From Metridium senile (taxonomy: Eukaryota > Cnidaria > Anthozoa > Actiniaria > Metridiidae), in contig OX459105.1 of NCBI GenBank assembly GCA_949775045.1, positions 13,095,398-13,159,397 of the forward strand: a stretch of 64,000 nt of DNA. Direction: 5' to 3'. Under the pieces are notes generated by a model. That model saw nothing but the letters and a program-made list of their open reading frames with translations, searched no databases and had not been told where the DNA came from. Position numbers and translations under genes: made by a program. Position 1 is the stretch's first letter. The number at the start of each line of letters is the position of its first letter. Shown in pieces: positions 48,454 to 60,061 of the stretch.

Positions 48454-50476
48454 ATCATTGTCATATCATTAGTATATAATTGTCATATCATTAATATATA
48501 TCATTAGTATAATATTGTCACATCAATAGTATATCATTGTCATATTAGTACATCATTGTTACACCATTAATATATTAACATATCATTAGTATATCTTTGT
48601 CATGTCATTAGTATATCATTATCATATCATTAGTATATTGCCATATTAGTATACTGTCGTATCATTAGTATATCATTGCCATATCAGTATATCATTAGTA
48701 TACTGTCGTATCATTGTCATATCATTAGTATCTCATTGTCATATCATTAGTATATATCATTGTCATAACATTAGTATGATATTGTCATATCAATAGTATA
48801 TCATTGTCATATTAGTATATCATTGTCACACCATTAATATATCATTAGTATATCTTTGTCATGTCATTAGTATACTGTCGTATCATTGTATATCATTAGT
48901 ATATCTTTGTCATGTCATTAGTATATCAGTATCATATCATTAGTATATCATTAGTATATCGTTGTCATATCATTAGTATAATATTGTCATCAATAGTATA
49001 TCATTGTCATATTAGTATATCACCATTAATATATCATTGCTATATATCATTAGTATATCATTGTCATATCATTAGTATATCTTTGTCATGTCATTAGTAT
49101 ATCATTATCATATCATTAGTATATCATTGTCATATCATTAGTATATCACTGTCATGTCATTAGTATATCATTTTCATATCATTAGTATATCATCGCAATA
49201 TCATTAGTATATCATTGTCATGTCATTAGTATATCATTGTCATATATCATCGCAATATCATTAGTATATCATTGTCATATATCATTGTCATATCATTAGT
49301 ATATCATTGTCATATCAATAGTATATCATTGTCATATCATTAGTATATCATTGCCATATCATTAGTATACTGTCGTATCATTGTGATATCATTAGTATAT
49401 CATTGTCATATCATTAGTATATATCATTGTTATATCATTAGTATAATATTGTCATATCAATAGTATATCATTGTCATATTAGTATATCGATTTCACACCA
49501 TTAATATATTGCCATATATCATTAGTATATCTTTGTCATGTCAGTAGTATATCATTATCATATCATTAGTATATCATTGTCATATCATTGCCATATCATG
49601 ATACTGTCGTATCATTATATCATTAGTGTATCATTGTCATATTAGTATATCATTTACACACCATTAATATATCATTGCTATATATCATTGTCATATCATT
49701 ATCATATCATTAGTATATCATTGCCATATCATGATACTGTCGTATCATTATATCATTAGTGTATCATTGTCATATTAGTATATCATTTACACACCATTAA
49801 TATATCATTGCTATATATCATTGTCATATCATTATCATATCATTAGTATATCATTGCCATATCATGATACTGTCGTATCATTATATCATTAGTGTATCAT
49901 TGTCATATTAGTATATCATTTACACACCATTAATATATCATTGCTATATATCATTGTCATATCATTAGTATATCATTGTCATATCATTAGTATATCATTG
50001 TCATATCATTAGTATATCATTGTCATGTCATTACTATATCATTGTCATATATCATTGTCATATATCATTGTCATATATCATTGTCATATTAGTATATCAT
50101 TAGTATAATATTGTCATATCAATAGTATATCATTGCCATATAATTAGTATACTGTTGTATCATTGTCATATCAGTATATAATTGTCATATCATTAATATA
50201 TATCATTAGTATAATATTGTCATATCAATAGTATATCATTGCCATATAATTAGTATACTGTTGTATCATTGTCATATCATTAGTATATAATTGTCATATC
50301 ATTAATATATATCATTAGTATAATATTGTCATATCAATAGTATATCATTGCCATATAATTAGTATACTGTTGTATCATTGTCATATCATTAGTATATAAT
50401 TGTCATATCATTAATATATATCATTAGTATAATATTGTCATATCAATAGTATATCATTGCCATATAATTAGTATAC

Positions 50477-50785
50477 TGTTTTATTACATAACATATAGTG
50501 GTATACCGAGTGATATCAACTAGATAAAAAGCCTATCCTAGTCATGAAGATATCATTGTTATCGCACATGTGTGATATCACTCTCAACCAATCAATTTAA
50601 AAAAAAAATTTCTTCAATCTGTTATATAATAAACAGAACATTACATGTGCGCTTGGAGATATGAATTTTATCTTCTCGTGTTGAAAAGATATCCCACTCA
50701 TTCGCTGCGCTCACTCGTGGGATATCTTATCAACACTCGAAGATAAAATTCATATCTCCGCGCGCCCATGTAATATCCTCTATGT
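50477..50785. mobile_element. Foldback element in satellite, copy 2
   Basis: Identical to 48137-48453 wherever I compared, except that the A-tract is 8 bp shorter. It is part of the 2.3-kb tandem duplication. Confidence 0.85.
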
Positions 50786-53700
50786 ATCATTGTCATATCA
50801 TTAGTATATAATTGTCATATCATTAATATATATCATTAGTATAATATTGTCACATCAATAGTATATCATTGTCATATTAGTACATCATTGTTACACCATT
50901 AATATATTAACATATCATTAGTATATCTTTGTCATGTCATTAGTATATCATTATCATATCATTAGTATATTGCCATATTAGTATACTGTCGTATCATTAG
51001 TATATCATTGCCATATCAGTATATCATTAGTATACTGTCGTATCATTGTCATATCATTAGTATCTCATTGTCATATCATTAGTATATATCATTGTCATAA
51101 CATTAGTATGATATTGTCATATCAATAGTATATCATTGTCATATTAGTATATCATTGTCACACCATTAATATATCATTAGTATATCTTTGTCATGTCATT
51201 AGTATACTGTCGTATCATTGTATATCATTAGTATATCTTTGTCATGTCATTAGTATATCAGTATCATATCATTAGTATATCATTAGTATATCGTTGTCAT
51301 ATCATTAGTATAATATTGTCATCAATAGTATATCATTGTCATATTAGTATATCACCATTAATATATCATTGCTATATATCATTAGTATATCATTGTCATA
51401 TCATTAGTATATCTTTGTCATGTCATTAGTATATCATTATCATATCATTAGTATATCATTGTCATATCATTAGTATATCACTGTCATGTCATTAGTATAT
51501 CATTTTCATATCATTAGTATATCATCGCAATATCATTAGTATATCATTGTCATGTCATTAGTATATCATTGTCATATATCATCGCAATATCATTAGTATA
51601 TCATTGTCATATATCATTGTCATATCATTAGTATATCATTGTCATATCAATAGTATATCATTGTCATATCATTAGTATATCATTGCCATATCATTAGTAT
51701 ATCATTAGTATACTGTCGTATCATTGTGATATCATTAGTATATCATTGTCATATCATTAGTATATATCATTGTTATATCATTAGTATAATATTGTCATAT
51801 CAATAGTATATCATTGTCATATTAGTATATCGATTTCACACCATTAATATATTGCCATATATCATTAGTATATCTTTGTCATGTCAGTAGTATATCATTA
51901 TCATATCATTAGTATATCATTGTCATATCATTGCCATATCATGATACTGTCGTATCATTATATCATTAGTGTATCATTGTCATATTAGTATATCATTTAC
52001 ACACCATTAATATATCATTGCTATATATCATTGTCATATCATTATCATATCATTAGTATATCATTGCCATATCATGATACTGTCGTATCATTATATCATT
52101 AGTGTATCATTGTCATATTAGTATATCATTTACACACCATTAATATATCATTGCTATATATCATTGTCATATCATTAGTATATCATTGTCATATCATTAG
52201 TATATCATTGTCATATCATTAGTATATCATTGTCATATCATTAGTATATCATTGCCATATCATTAGTATACTGTCGTATCATTGTGATATCATTAGTATA
52301 TCATTGTCATATCATTAGTATATATCATTGTTATATCATTAGTATAATATTGTCATATCAATAGTATATCATTGTCATATTAGTATATCGATTTCACACC
52401 ATTAATATATTGCCATATATCATTAGTATATCTTTGTCATGTCAGTAGTATATCATTATCATATCATTAGTATATCATTGTCATATCATTGCCATATCAT
52501 GATACTGTCGTATCATTATATCATTAGTGTATCATTGTCATATTAGTATATCATTTACACACCATTAATATATCATTGCTATATATCATTGTCATATCAT
52601 TATCATATCATTAGTATATCATTGCCATATCATGATACTGTCGTATCATTATATCATTAGTGTATCATTGTCATATTAGTATATCATTTACACACCATTA
52701 ATATATCATTGCTATATATCATTGTCATATCATTAGTATATCATTGTCATATCATTAGTATATCATTGTCATATCATTAGTATATCATTGTCATATCATT
52801 AGTATATCATTGCCATATCATTAGTATACTGTCGTATCATTGTGATATCATTAGTATATCATTGTCATATCATTAGTATATATCATTGTTATATCATTAG
52901 TATAATATTGTCATATCAATAGTATATCATTGTCATATTAGTATATCGATTTCACACCATTAATATATTGCCATATATCATTAGTATATCTTTGTCATGT
53001 CAGTAGTATATCATTATCATATCATTAGTATATCATTGTCATATCATTGCCATATCATGATACTGTCGTATCATTATATCATTAGTGTATCATTGTCATA
53101 TTAGTATATCATTTACACACCATTAATATATCATTGCTATATATCATTGTCATATCATTATCATATCATTAGTATATCATTGCCATATCATGATACTGTC
53201 GTATCATTATATCATTAGTGTATCATTGTCATATTAGTATATCATTTACACACCATTAATATATCATTGCTATATATCATTGTCATATCATTATCATATC
53301 ATTAGTATATCATTGCCATATCATGATACTGTCGTATCATTATATCATTAGTGTATCATTGTCATATTAGTATATCATTTACACACCATTAATATATCAT
53401 TGCTATATATCATTGTCATATCATTATCATATCATTAGTATATCATTGCCATATCATGATACTGTCGTATCATTATATCATTAGTGTATCATTGTCATAT
53501 TAGTATATCATTTACACACCATTAATATATCATTGCTGTATATCATTGTCATATCATTAGTATATCATTGTCATATCATTAGTATATCATTGTCATATCA
53601 TTAGTATATCATTGTCATGTCATTACTATATCATTGTCATATATCATTGTCATATATCATTGTCATATATCATTGTCATATTAGTATATCATTAGTATAA

Positions 53701-54440
53701 TATTGTCATATCATTAGTATATCATTGTCATATTATTAGTATATCATTGCCATATCATTAGTATATCATTGTCATATCATTAGTATATCATTGTCATGTC
53801 ATTAGTATATCATTGTCATATTAGTATATCATTGTCACACCATTAATATATGATTGCCATATATCATTAGTATATCTTTGTCATGTCATTGGTATATCAT
53901 TATCATATCATTAGTATATCATTAGTATATCATTGTCATATCATTGTCATATCATTAGTATGTCATTGCCATATCATTAGTATATCATTATCATATCATT
54001 AGTATATCATTGTCATGTCATTAGTATATCATTGTCATATCATTAGTTTGTCATGTCATTAGTATATCATTGTCATATCATTAGTTTGTTATGTCATTAG
54101 TATATCATTGTCATATATCATTGTCACACCATTAACATGTCATTGTCATATATCATTAGTATATCTTTGTCATGTCATTAGTATATCATATTCATATCAT
54201 TAGTATATCATTGTCATATCATTAGTATAATATTGTCATATCAATAGTATATCATTGTCATATTAGTATATCATTGTCACACCATTAATATATGATTGCC
54301 ATATATCATTAGTATATATTTGTCATGTCATTAGTATATCATTATCATATCATTAGTATATCATTGTCATATCATTAGTATATATCATTGCCATATAATT
54401 AGTATATCATTGTCATATAATTAGTATATCATTATCATAT

Positions 54441-55129
54441 ATGTCCATTATAAATTTTCTTTTTTGGTCATTTTTTGCGCATTTTACACAATGTGACATT
54501 TACTAGGTTTTTTTTACATGAAAAAAGGTTTTTATACAAATTTTCCCCTCTTCCCCGAGTTGTTGAGTTTTTGAAATGTGAAACGGTTGTCATTTGAAAG
54601 GCCAATCAATAGAGCGTATTCGTATAACCCACTTTTAAAATGCAAATGAGCATATGTGTGAAATAACATGTCTCAATATACGATTTGTTCTTGCGAAAAC
54701 AAGGTTGAACTATGCGTGAATTATGCTAGTGGGGGAGGAATATGAGACCGACACAAATCACGTCTGCTAGGAGGCTATTCATATAGGTGATTACTAGTTT
54801 TCGGTCTGTGCGATCCTCCGATATGATTCTTTGCAACTGATATAACTATGGTCTATGATCGCTTGAGATAAAAAAGTGGTGCCTTTATTGTCACAATATA
54901 CACTCATTTGATTGACATAGATACTGACCTCTGATTGGTCAATTTTATTCCGGAAGCGGCTTATCACCAAAAAAAATGGCCAAAATTGTGAGTGTGCTCC
55001 ACTAGGACATTTTAGACTAGTTTAACGCAAAAATTCCGGAAATGCCCGTGGAAAAACTACCGAGCAGGCTTAAGGTGGCCCGGTAGTATTGACTTTGCAG
55101 GATAAACATAATTTTGTAACGCATTATTT
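54441..55129. other. Unique-looking DNA between satellite and gap, no gene seen
   Basis: No exon, RNA gene or named repeat is identified. The sequence runs into the N gap at 55130. Confidence 0.35.
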
Positions 55130-55329
55130 NNNNNNNNNNNNNNNNNNNNNNNNNNNNNNNNNNNNNNNNNNNNNNNNNNNNNNNNNNNNNNNNNNNNNNN
55201 NNNNNNNNNNNNNNNNNNNNNNNNNNNNNNNNNNNNNNNNNNNNNNNNNNNNNNNNNNNNNNNNNNNNNNNNNNNNNNNNNNNNNNNNNNNNNNNNNNNN
55301 NNNNNNNNNNNNNNNNNNNNNNNNNNNNN
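55130..55329. other. 200-N scaffold gap
   Basis: Exactly 200 Ns, a conventional fixed-length join. True distance and content are unknown. The reading frame that spans it is meaningless. Confidence 0.99.
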
Positions 55330-55455
55330 CCCTTACAACTGATTTTTGAGCCAGAACTCTAAATGGACCCTAAAAGGTACGCACAGGAAATATTTTAACC
55401 CTAAAAGGTACGCCGATCACCCCTACCACTTGGATAAAGGGAGAACCCCCCCGGG
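55330..55455. repeat. Dispersed ACCCTAAAAGGTACG repeat, copy 3, at gap edge
   Basis: GACCCTAAAAGGTACG and AACCCTAAAAGGTACG are direct repeats about 35 bp apart, then GCCGATCACCCCTACCACTT and AGGGAGAACCCCCCCGGG as at 37430-37570. Confidence 0.7.
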
Positions 55456-56033
55456 TGATGGTCATGACACAGCAGCCCATCAAAGCCTAGTATATATAAC
55501 CGGCTGGTTGGTCCAGAACACGAAATCATGCAATAATTCGCAGACCTTACAGTTTTACTACTGAAACCAGGGCCACTAAAACATAATTATCCAATCACGA
55601 TCGAGAATATGAACAATAGAATCTCTACAAAGTTTGACTTTTATTTGCTTCAAATGCTAAAACATTTCATAGCAAGTGAATAATACACCAAGATTGAATA
55701 AGAAACATCTTAGCCTGTGACAACCCTCTGAAAGTTTTTTGTTTTATCTCAAAAACTATTTATTTTGAAACTTGTTTGGGTGACCCCGGTTTCAGTAGTC
55801 GCACTGTAACGACAGTTAAAGTTGGGTTGCACGCAGGCTACTACGTTTGCAACGATAAATATACCGAGCCTTCCCACAAATCCTCAGGGCAAATCATTAC
55901 AAAAGGCCTTTCCATTCGATTCCGAACATCAGAAGGTTTAGCATATTAGATCGTTTCAAATGTAGTTGATATAGTTACATTTTATGTTACCTACTAACCT
56001 AAAGTGTTTTAATCAATCACATTTTATGTTTAG

Positions 56034-56876
56034 GAGCTGGTCACATGTATTACTACGTAGTTTTTAATGGCTATCACGTGACTGAACAGAAAGTGACGTC
56101 ATATTCTAAGAATGATAAGGTAAACCATTAACTAAAAACAACTAAAAACAACATTAATTGACTGACGTACTGACTGATTAACTGATTAAATGACCAAATG
56201 AATAAATGACTGGATAACTATTAAACTATTAGAGGGCCACAGGGTCATCGTTATTAACTTTAACAAGGTGGGGAAGAGGTTTTCCGTGATCCGTGAAACC
56301 ATCTTCGCCCGTGACCCGTGATTTACAGATTTTCACTGTCGTGACTCGTGATTACGGAATCAGTGATCCGTGAAAACGTGACAGCTTTTTATAGAAACGG
56401 TTGTGTAAAATGAGACGTTTATTCTTTGTAGATCTATTAGATCCAGTTAATATTGATTATCCGTCTATAACAAGCGCAAAACGTTGCCTAGTAGAAACAA
56501 CAGAGTTAACATCGCGAGTTCTAAAACTGTGATTCGTGAAAACGCTTTACGTTACTCCGTGATCCGTGAAATCGTGATAAAACGGCGCGTGATTCGTGAT
56601 CGGTACCCCCTCTTCCCCACCCAGACTTTAACTGATTGGTTGACTGGCTAAGCAGCTTAGTGAATTGTTATCAGTTGAGTGAGTGACAGATTCACTGATT
56701 AATTGACAGGCTCGCTGACAAACTGACTTGGTTGCCTAAATTGAACGAATTTTTGGCTCTAATCAATTTTTTTTTGAATTTTACAGAGAATTCGTTCTTT
56801 AGCCAAACGTTTAGCAGAAAATCTTGACCTAAACTATTTTGATATCAAAGCAAGCTCCAAAGAACGTATCCTTTGA
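56034..56876 (+). CDS. Last two exons of an unrecognised gene
   Basis: Exon 56034-56119 follows an acceptor (ATGTTTAG), enters with two bases completing a codon and encodes AGHMYYYVVFNGYHVTEQ then KVTSYSKNDK, ending in phase 0 at AAG/GTAAAC. Exon 56787-56876 follows TTTTACAG and encodes RIRSLAKRLAENLDLNYFDI then KASSKERIL and a TGA stop. Both borders and phases agree, which is unlikely by chance. The 3' UTR begins almost directly with the (TTCTC)n tract; ACAATAAAG at about 57180 may be the poly-A signal. The 5' exons must lie upstream, possibly in or beyond the N gap. 55851-55958 also stays open in two frames but cannot be joined with confidence. I do not recognise the family. Convergent with ADF/cofilin B. 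Confidence 0.55.
56267..56622. mobile_element. 356-bp GGTGGGGAAGAGG element with GTGATCCGTGA direct repeats
   Basis: Inverted ends GGTGGGGAAGAGG on both sides. The interior repeats GTGATCCGTGA, GTGATTCGTGA and GTGACCCGTGA many times. It sits in the intron between the two unrecognised exons. A partial relative is at 38129. Confidence 0.85.
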
Positions 56877-56885
56877 AATGCAATA

Positions 56886-57040
56886 TTCTCTTCTCTTCTC
56901 TTCTCTTCTCTTCTCTTCTCTTCTCTTCTCTTCTCTTCTCTTCTCTTCTCTTCTCTTCTCTTCTCTTCTCTTCTCTTCTCTTCTCTTCTCTTCTCTTCTC
57001 TTCTCTTCTCTTCTCTTCTCTTCTCTTCTCTTCTCTTCTC
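56886..57040. repeat. (TTCTC)n microsatellite, about 31 copies
   Basis: Uninterrupted pentanucleotide tract, pure pyrimidine on the + strand, starting 10 bp after the stop codon of the preceding exon. The Leu/Phe/Ser and Arg/Glu frames across it are artefacts. Confidence 0.98.
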
Positions 57041-57289
57041 ACTCTATATTTTTTCCTTTTCTTTTACAATTTTGTACTACATTTCTTTACTATTATTTCA
57101 TTTCTCTCTTTCAATATTTTCATATTTTTCTTTCCTTGCACATTAATCAATTGTTTCATTTACTTTTGATCCATTAATAACAATAAAGCTTGACATATAC
57201 CTTAGATATAATACGTCACAGACCAAGAATGATATCACATGACAGTGATAACCTCAATAATCTTCCTGTATAAAGTTTTTACTTCTATC

Positions 57290-57475
57290 AATATAAAGTT
57301 CTTCTTTTACTTCTATCAATATGTGACGTCCTTCTTTTACTTCTAGGAACATAAAGTCCTTCTTTTACTTCTATCAATATAAAGTTCTTCTTTTACTTCT
57401 ATCAATATGTAACGTCCTTCTTTTACTTCTAGGAACATAAAGTCCTTCTTTTACTTCTATCAATATAAAATCCCG
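57290..57475. repeat. 86-bp tandem repeat made of three ~29-bp subunits
   Basis: Subunits share CTTCTTTTACTTCTA followed by TCAATATAAAGTT, TCAATATGTGACGTC or GGAACATAAAGTC, in that cycle, repeated about twice. Confidence 0.85.
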
Positions 57476-57479
57476 AAAA

Positions 57480-57925
57480 GAGAAATGATCGAAAGTGAAA
57501 ATAACGAGCGCGCGCTCAATGACATGTGACGGCAAGTCAAAATTCATTCAAAACACATGGACATTTTCCACTGTTTTTGTCATTTTCTCCCCCAAGACAT
57601 CCACCCCGACCCCGACCCCGACCCCCATCACATATCTAATGGTCCATTCTCAAGTACTTTCATTTAGTGGGTTGGTATTTTAGTTGAATTGTTGTCTAAA
57701 TGTATTTTTTTATTTTCACTTTTTATGAACAACAAATGCTACGTCTTGTCAAATGCGAGGACTCAATTGAGTTCCTACGCCTATTTTTACTTAATAATGG
57801 CGTTTGATAACGTCGAAACGTCGTGTAAAAACTTTGTTAATTTCAATGTCTTATCGCAGAATTTTATTGTCAAATGTATTTCTAAATCTTTACTTATAAC
57901 AAATACTATATGATAAGTTAAACCA
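57480..57925. other. Intergenic between convergent genes, no gene seen
   Basis: Includes a short (CCCGAC)n stretch near 57603. No coding exon. The right part merges into the ADF/cofilin B 3' UTR. Confidence 0.35.
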
Positions 57926-58040
57926 GAAAGATGTTATGATGACTTTATTATTTTGAACAAATGCTTGGATTACATATAATGTTCATTTACTATTACTATG
58001 TCAAAACATCATGGTATGAAGAAGAACAATAATAATTGTT

Positions 58041-58530
58041 CTTAGTATAAATACAAAGGTGATTATACAAAATCGCGCGCTCTGATTGGTTTGCTATCTC
58101 GGATTATCAGCCGATAATCACCTTTTCAGACAAAATGGCTGCCAGTAGTTGTTTTGTCACTGTTAGCGAAAATGAAATTGAAAACTTTAAAAAAAATGCT
58201 GTCCCAAAATCGACAAAAGAAGCTACTAAGTTTGGTGTCAAGCTATTTAAAGGTATCATAGTAAATTTTCACGTTGTTTTTTTGTCATTATATGCAAGAC
58301 AAAGTGTACAACTTTTACGCGTAACGGTCGCGCTTTTAAAAAATAAAATATTTTCACTTTCAATGAATTTTCCTTCTTTCTTTTTTGAAATAATCACCTT
58401 TGTATTTATACTAAAACGATTATTCACCTCAGGCGAATTGATTATCGGTGAATATTTACCTCGCAGCTCGAAGACTCACCGCTCGGTAAATATTCATCGA
58501 TAATCACTTCGCCTTCGGCGAATAATTGTT
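58041..58530. mobile_element. Composite foldback carrying a coding-like exon, inside ADF/cofilin B 3' UTR
   Basis: TTAGTATAAATACAAAGGTG at 58041 pairs with its inverse at 58398-58417. The right module (58423-58530) matches 25198-25312. The insert splits sequence that is continuous in the ADF/cofilin A 3' UTR (AATAATTGT... / ATAATCCCTGT...), so it arrived after the gene duplication. Confidence 0.75.
58135..58258 (+). pseudogene. Exon-like fragment resembling the N terminus of Crypton/QRICH1-type (DUF3504) proteins
   Basis: ATG within AAAATGGCTGCC opens a frame MAASSCFVTVSENEIENFKK then NAVPKSTKEATKFGVKLFK, followed by a GT that could be a donor (AAAG/GTATCA). The pattern of an acidic start, 'NTKKATKFGVKLF' and a Lys-rich linker resembles the first exon of tyrosine-recombinase-derived proteins (Crypton, QRICH1/ZMYM type) common in invertebrate genomes. 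It lies between the arms of a foldback. No recombinase catalytic domain follows within the element. Recognition is from memory of the motif only. Confidence 0.4.
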
Positions 58531-58621
58531 AAATAATATAATCCCTGTTACATTTGTTAATGACTTCAAAGTATGTATTTTAAATCAATAGTTTACAAAG
58601 AAACAAGTTTGCTATGGTTTT

Positions 58622-60023
58622 TCAGAATCTCTTGCGAAGTTTAGCAACAATTTTGTCGTAGTCCATGTCAGCCAAGTTCCGTATTTGGAAGATCGATGTT
58701 CCACGTAAGCAATCACGGACATCTTCTTTTTTAGTTACATAAGCCTGCGTCTTCTTAAATGGACATCTATAGGGGTACCTGTGGTCAATTATTTAAATAA
58801 TCAGATGATCAATAATCACCCAGAGAAACTAATCGATAAATCGATTACTCGATACAAATCGATATTAATTGGCCATGTTCTAAATGAGGAGGGGCAAGGA
58901 GGAGACTGGGGACTGGGGACTGGGTACTAGTTTCTAGATTTAATGCAATTAAGAAATATAGCCCATAGAATGAGAGAGCACATCATCAATGTTATGTCAA
59001 GTTACTTTTAATAGATGATGATCTTCTAATTCAGTAGTTTCTACTTATACACTTTTACAGCAAACCCACTGATAAGACCTTTATATGAAATTTTAGCCTT
59101 AATAGGTTCTTATGTGGAGGAGGCTTAAAAGAATAATTTTAGACTAACAGGTTCTTAGCCCTTACATATACAGAAAATACCTTTTTAAGCCAGACTAGTC
59201 AGACACACATCCAAGTTTACAAGAACAATTTCAGCATGACACATTGAGGTTTACATAATTTTCATATCATACGAAAGCCGAGTTTAATTATTCATTCAAA
59301 ATATTTTTACGGCTCCAGTTACATATATGGGCCAGATTGGCCGATATAAAAAAGCTCTGCTTTATTTGTTACCCAATAAAGATGTATTATTATTATACCC
59401 AAAACGGCGCTTCTTCAATGATTCATAGTTTAATACGTCGAAACTGAGTAAAATCAATATTTTTTCCTCCTCTAAATATTGACAAAACAATATTTCACAG
59501 CCTTTTGTTGATTTTTTGGTGTATTGCTATATTTTCCTTGCAATATTGTGCCTATTTCTTCCTCGCTAAGTGAGGGAGACTGTGCTGAGGTATTGACGAT
59601 TGACGTATTGCTTCCAAATTAAGTCTTATTAGCAGGTTATGAAAAATTTATTGGGCAAAATTGACCAATCAGAAACGGGGAAATATTTTGAATTAATAAT
59701 AATTGAAAATACTGATTATTCTGTAAAACAGGCACGCACTTCACTTACCAAGCTATAAATGCAATCGTGTCGAGTTTTGCTCTAAAATCGAAGACAATAA
59801 AGCGAGGCTCACATTTTTGCAACTTTTCTTTCATTTGATCAAAAAGGACCTTCTCTTCCTCTACAGTTGATGTTTGTGCCTTCTCTCCCAGCATAGTCTC
59901 GTCCATAACAATTCTTTCCAAGTTGTCACTTAATTTGAAAGCACCGTACTTGTGATTTTTGGTCATTTTCATTTCCGAATAAAATGATTGGACTTCAGAA
60001 TACATACAAGTCGACCTAGACAT
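58622..60023 (-). CDS. ADF/cofilin B, actin-depolymerising factor
   Basis: Two coding exons, 60023-59749 and 58778-58622, with intron position and phase identical to ADF/cofilin A; 143 residues. Domain landmarks: HKYGAFKL, IVMDETMLGEKAQTS, CEPRFIVFDFRAK, TIAFIAW, FKKTQAYVTKKEDVRD and C terminus MDYDKIVAKLRKRF. As in A, the ATG sits 3 nt inside an exon preceded by TTTCAG, so a 5' non-coding exon is expected beyond 60040, where a 2-kb transposon copy now lies. The loop before TIAFIAW is shorter than in A (RAKLD versus FEGKDGRDVKK). The 3' UTR is homologous to that of A, including a minus-strand AATAAA at 57944-57949, but is split by the insertion at 58041-58530. Role as for A; which paralogue is the general one cannot be told. 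Confidence 0.92.
58779..59748. other. ADF/cofilin B intron, no gene inside
   Basis: A block at 59057-59173 (CAGCAAACCCACTGATAAGA, AGGTTCTTATGTGG, AACAGGTTCTTAG) looks like a decayed relative of the 22166-23718 MITE. 59330-59400 ends in ATAAAGATGTATTATTATTA, which resembles a retroposon tail. Confidence 0.4.
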
Positions 60024-60061
60024 GATCTGAAACAAGAAACAGATATATAAATATAATATAT

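Larger units (their letters stand above)
47195..54440. repeat. 7.2-kb satellite of 11-bp units with higher-order repeats
   Basis: The array is built from TATCATTAGTA and TATCATTGTCA units (11 bp each, often alternating as a 22-mer). Variants include TATTGCCA and CACACCATTAA. Longer periods are visible: 133-bp units (marker TATCATTAGTGTATC at 53080, 53213, 53346, 53479 and elsewhere), 558-bp spacing (marker CTGTCGTATCATTGTGAT at 51713, 52271, 52829) and a 2.3-kb tandem duplication. A foldback element interrupts it twice. Frames across it, including the duplicated 61-residue one, are repeat artefacts. Confidence 0.97.

Noticed and set aside
48912..51429. Identical 61-residue frames repeated 2,332 bp apart
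   Set aside because: They are reading frames through the 11-bp satellite, copied by the tandem duplication.
47195..54440. Possible CRISPR-like array
   Set aside because: Units are 11-22 bp with no unique spacers, the context is a eukaryotic genome, and no cas-like genes are present. It is a satellite.
56839..57177. Leu/Phe/Ser-rich and Arg/Glu-rich frames
   Set aside because: Translation of the (TTCTC)n microsatellite. The real coding sequence stops at 56876 in another frame.
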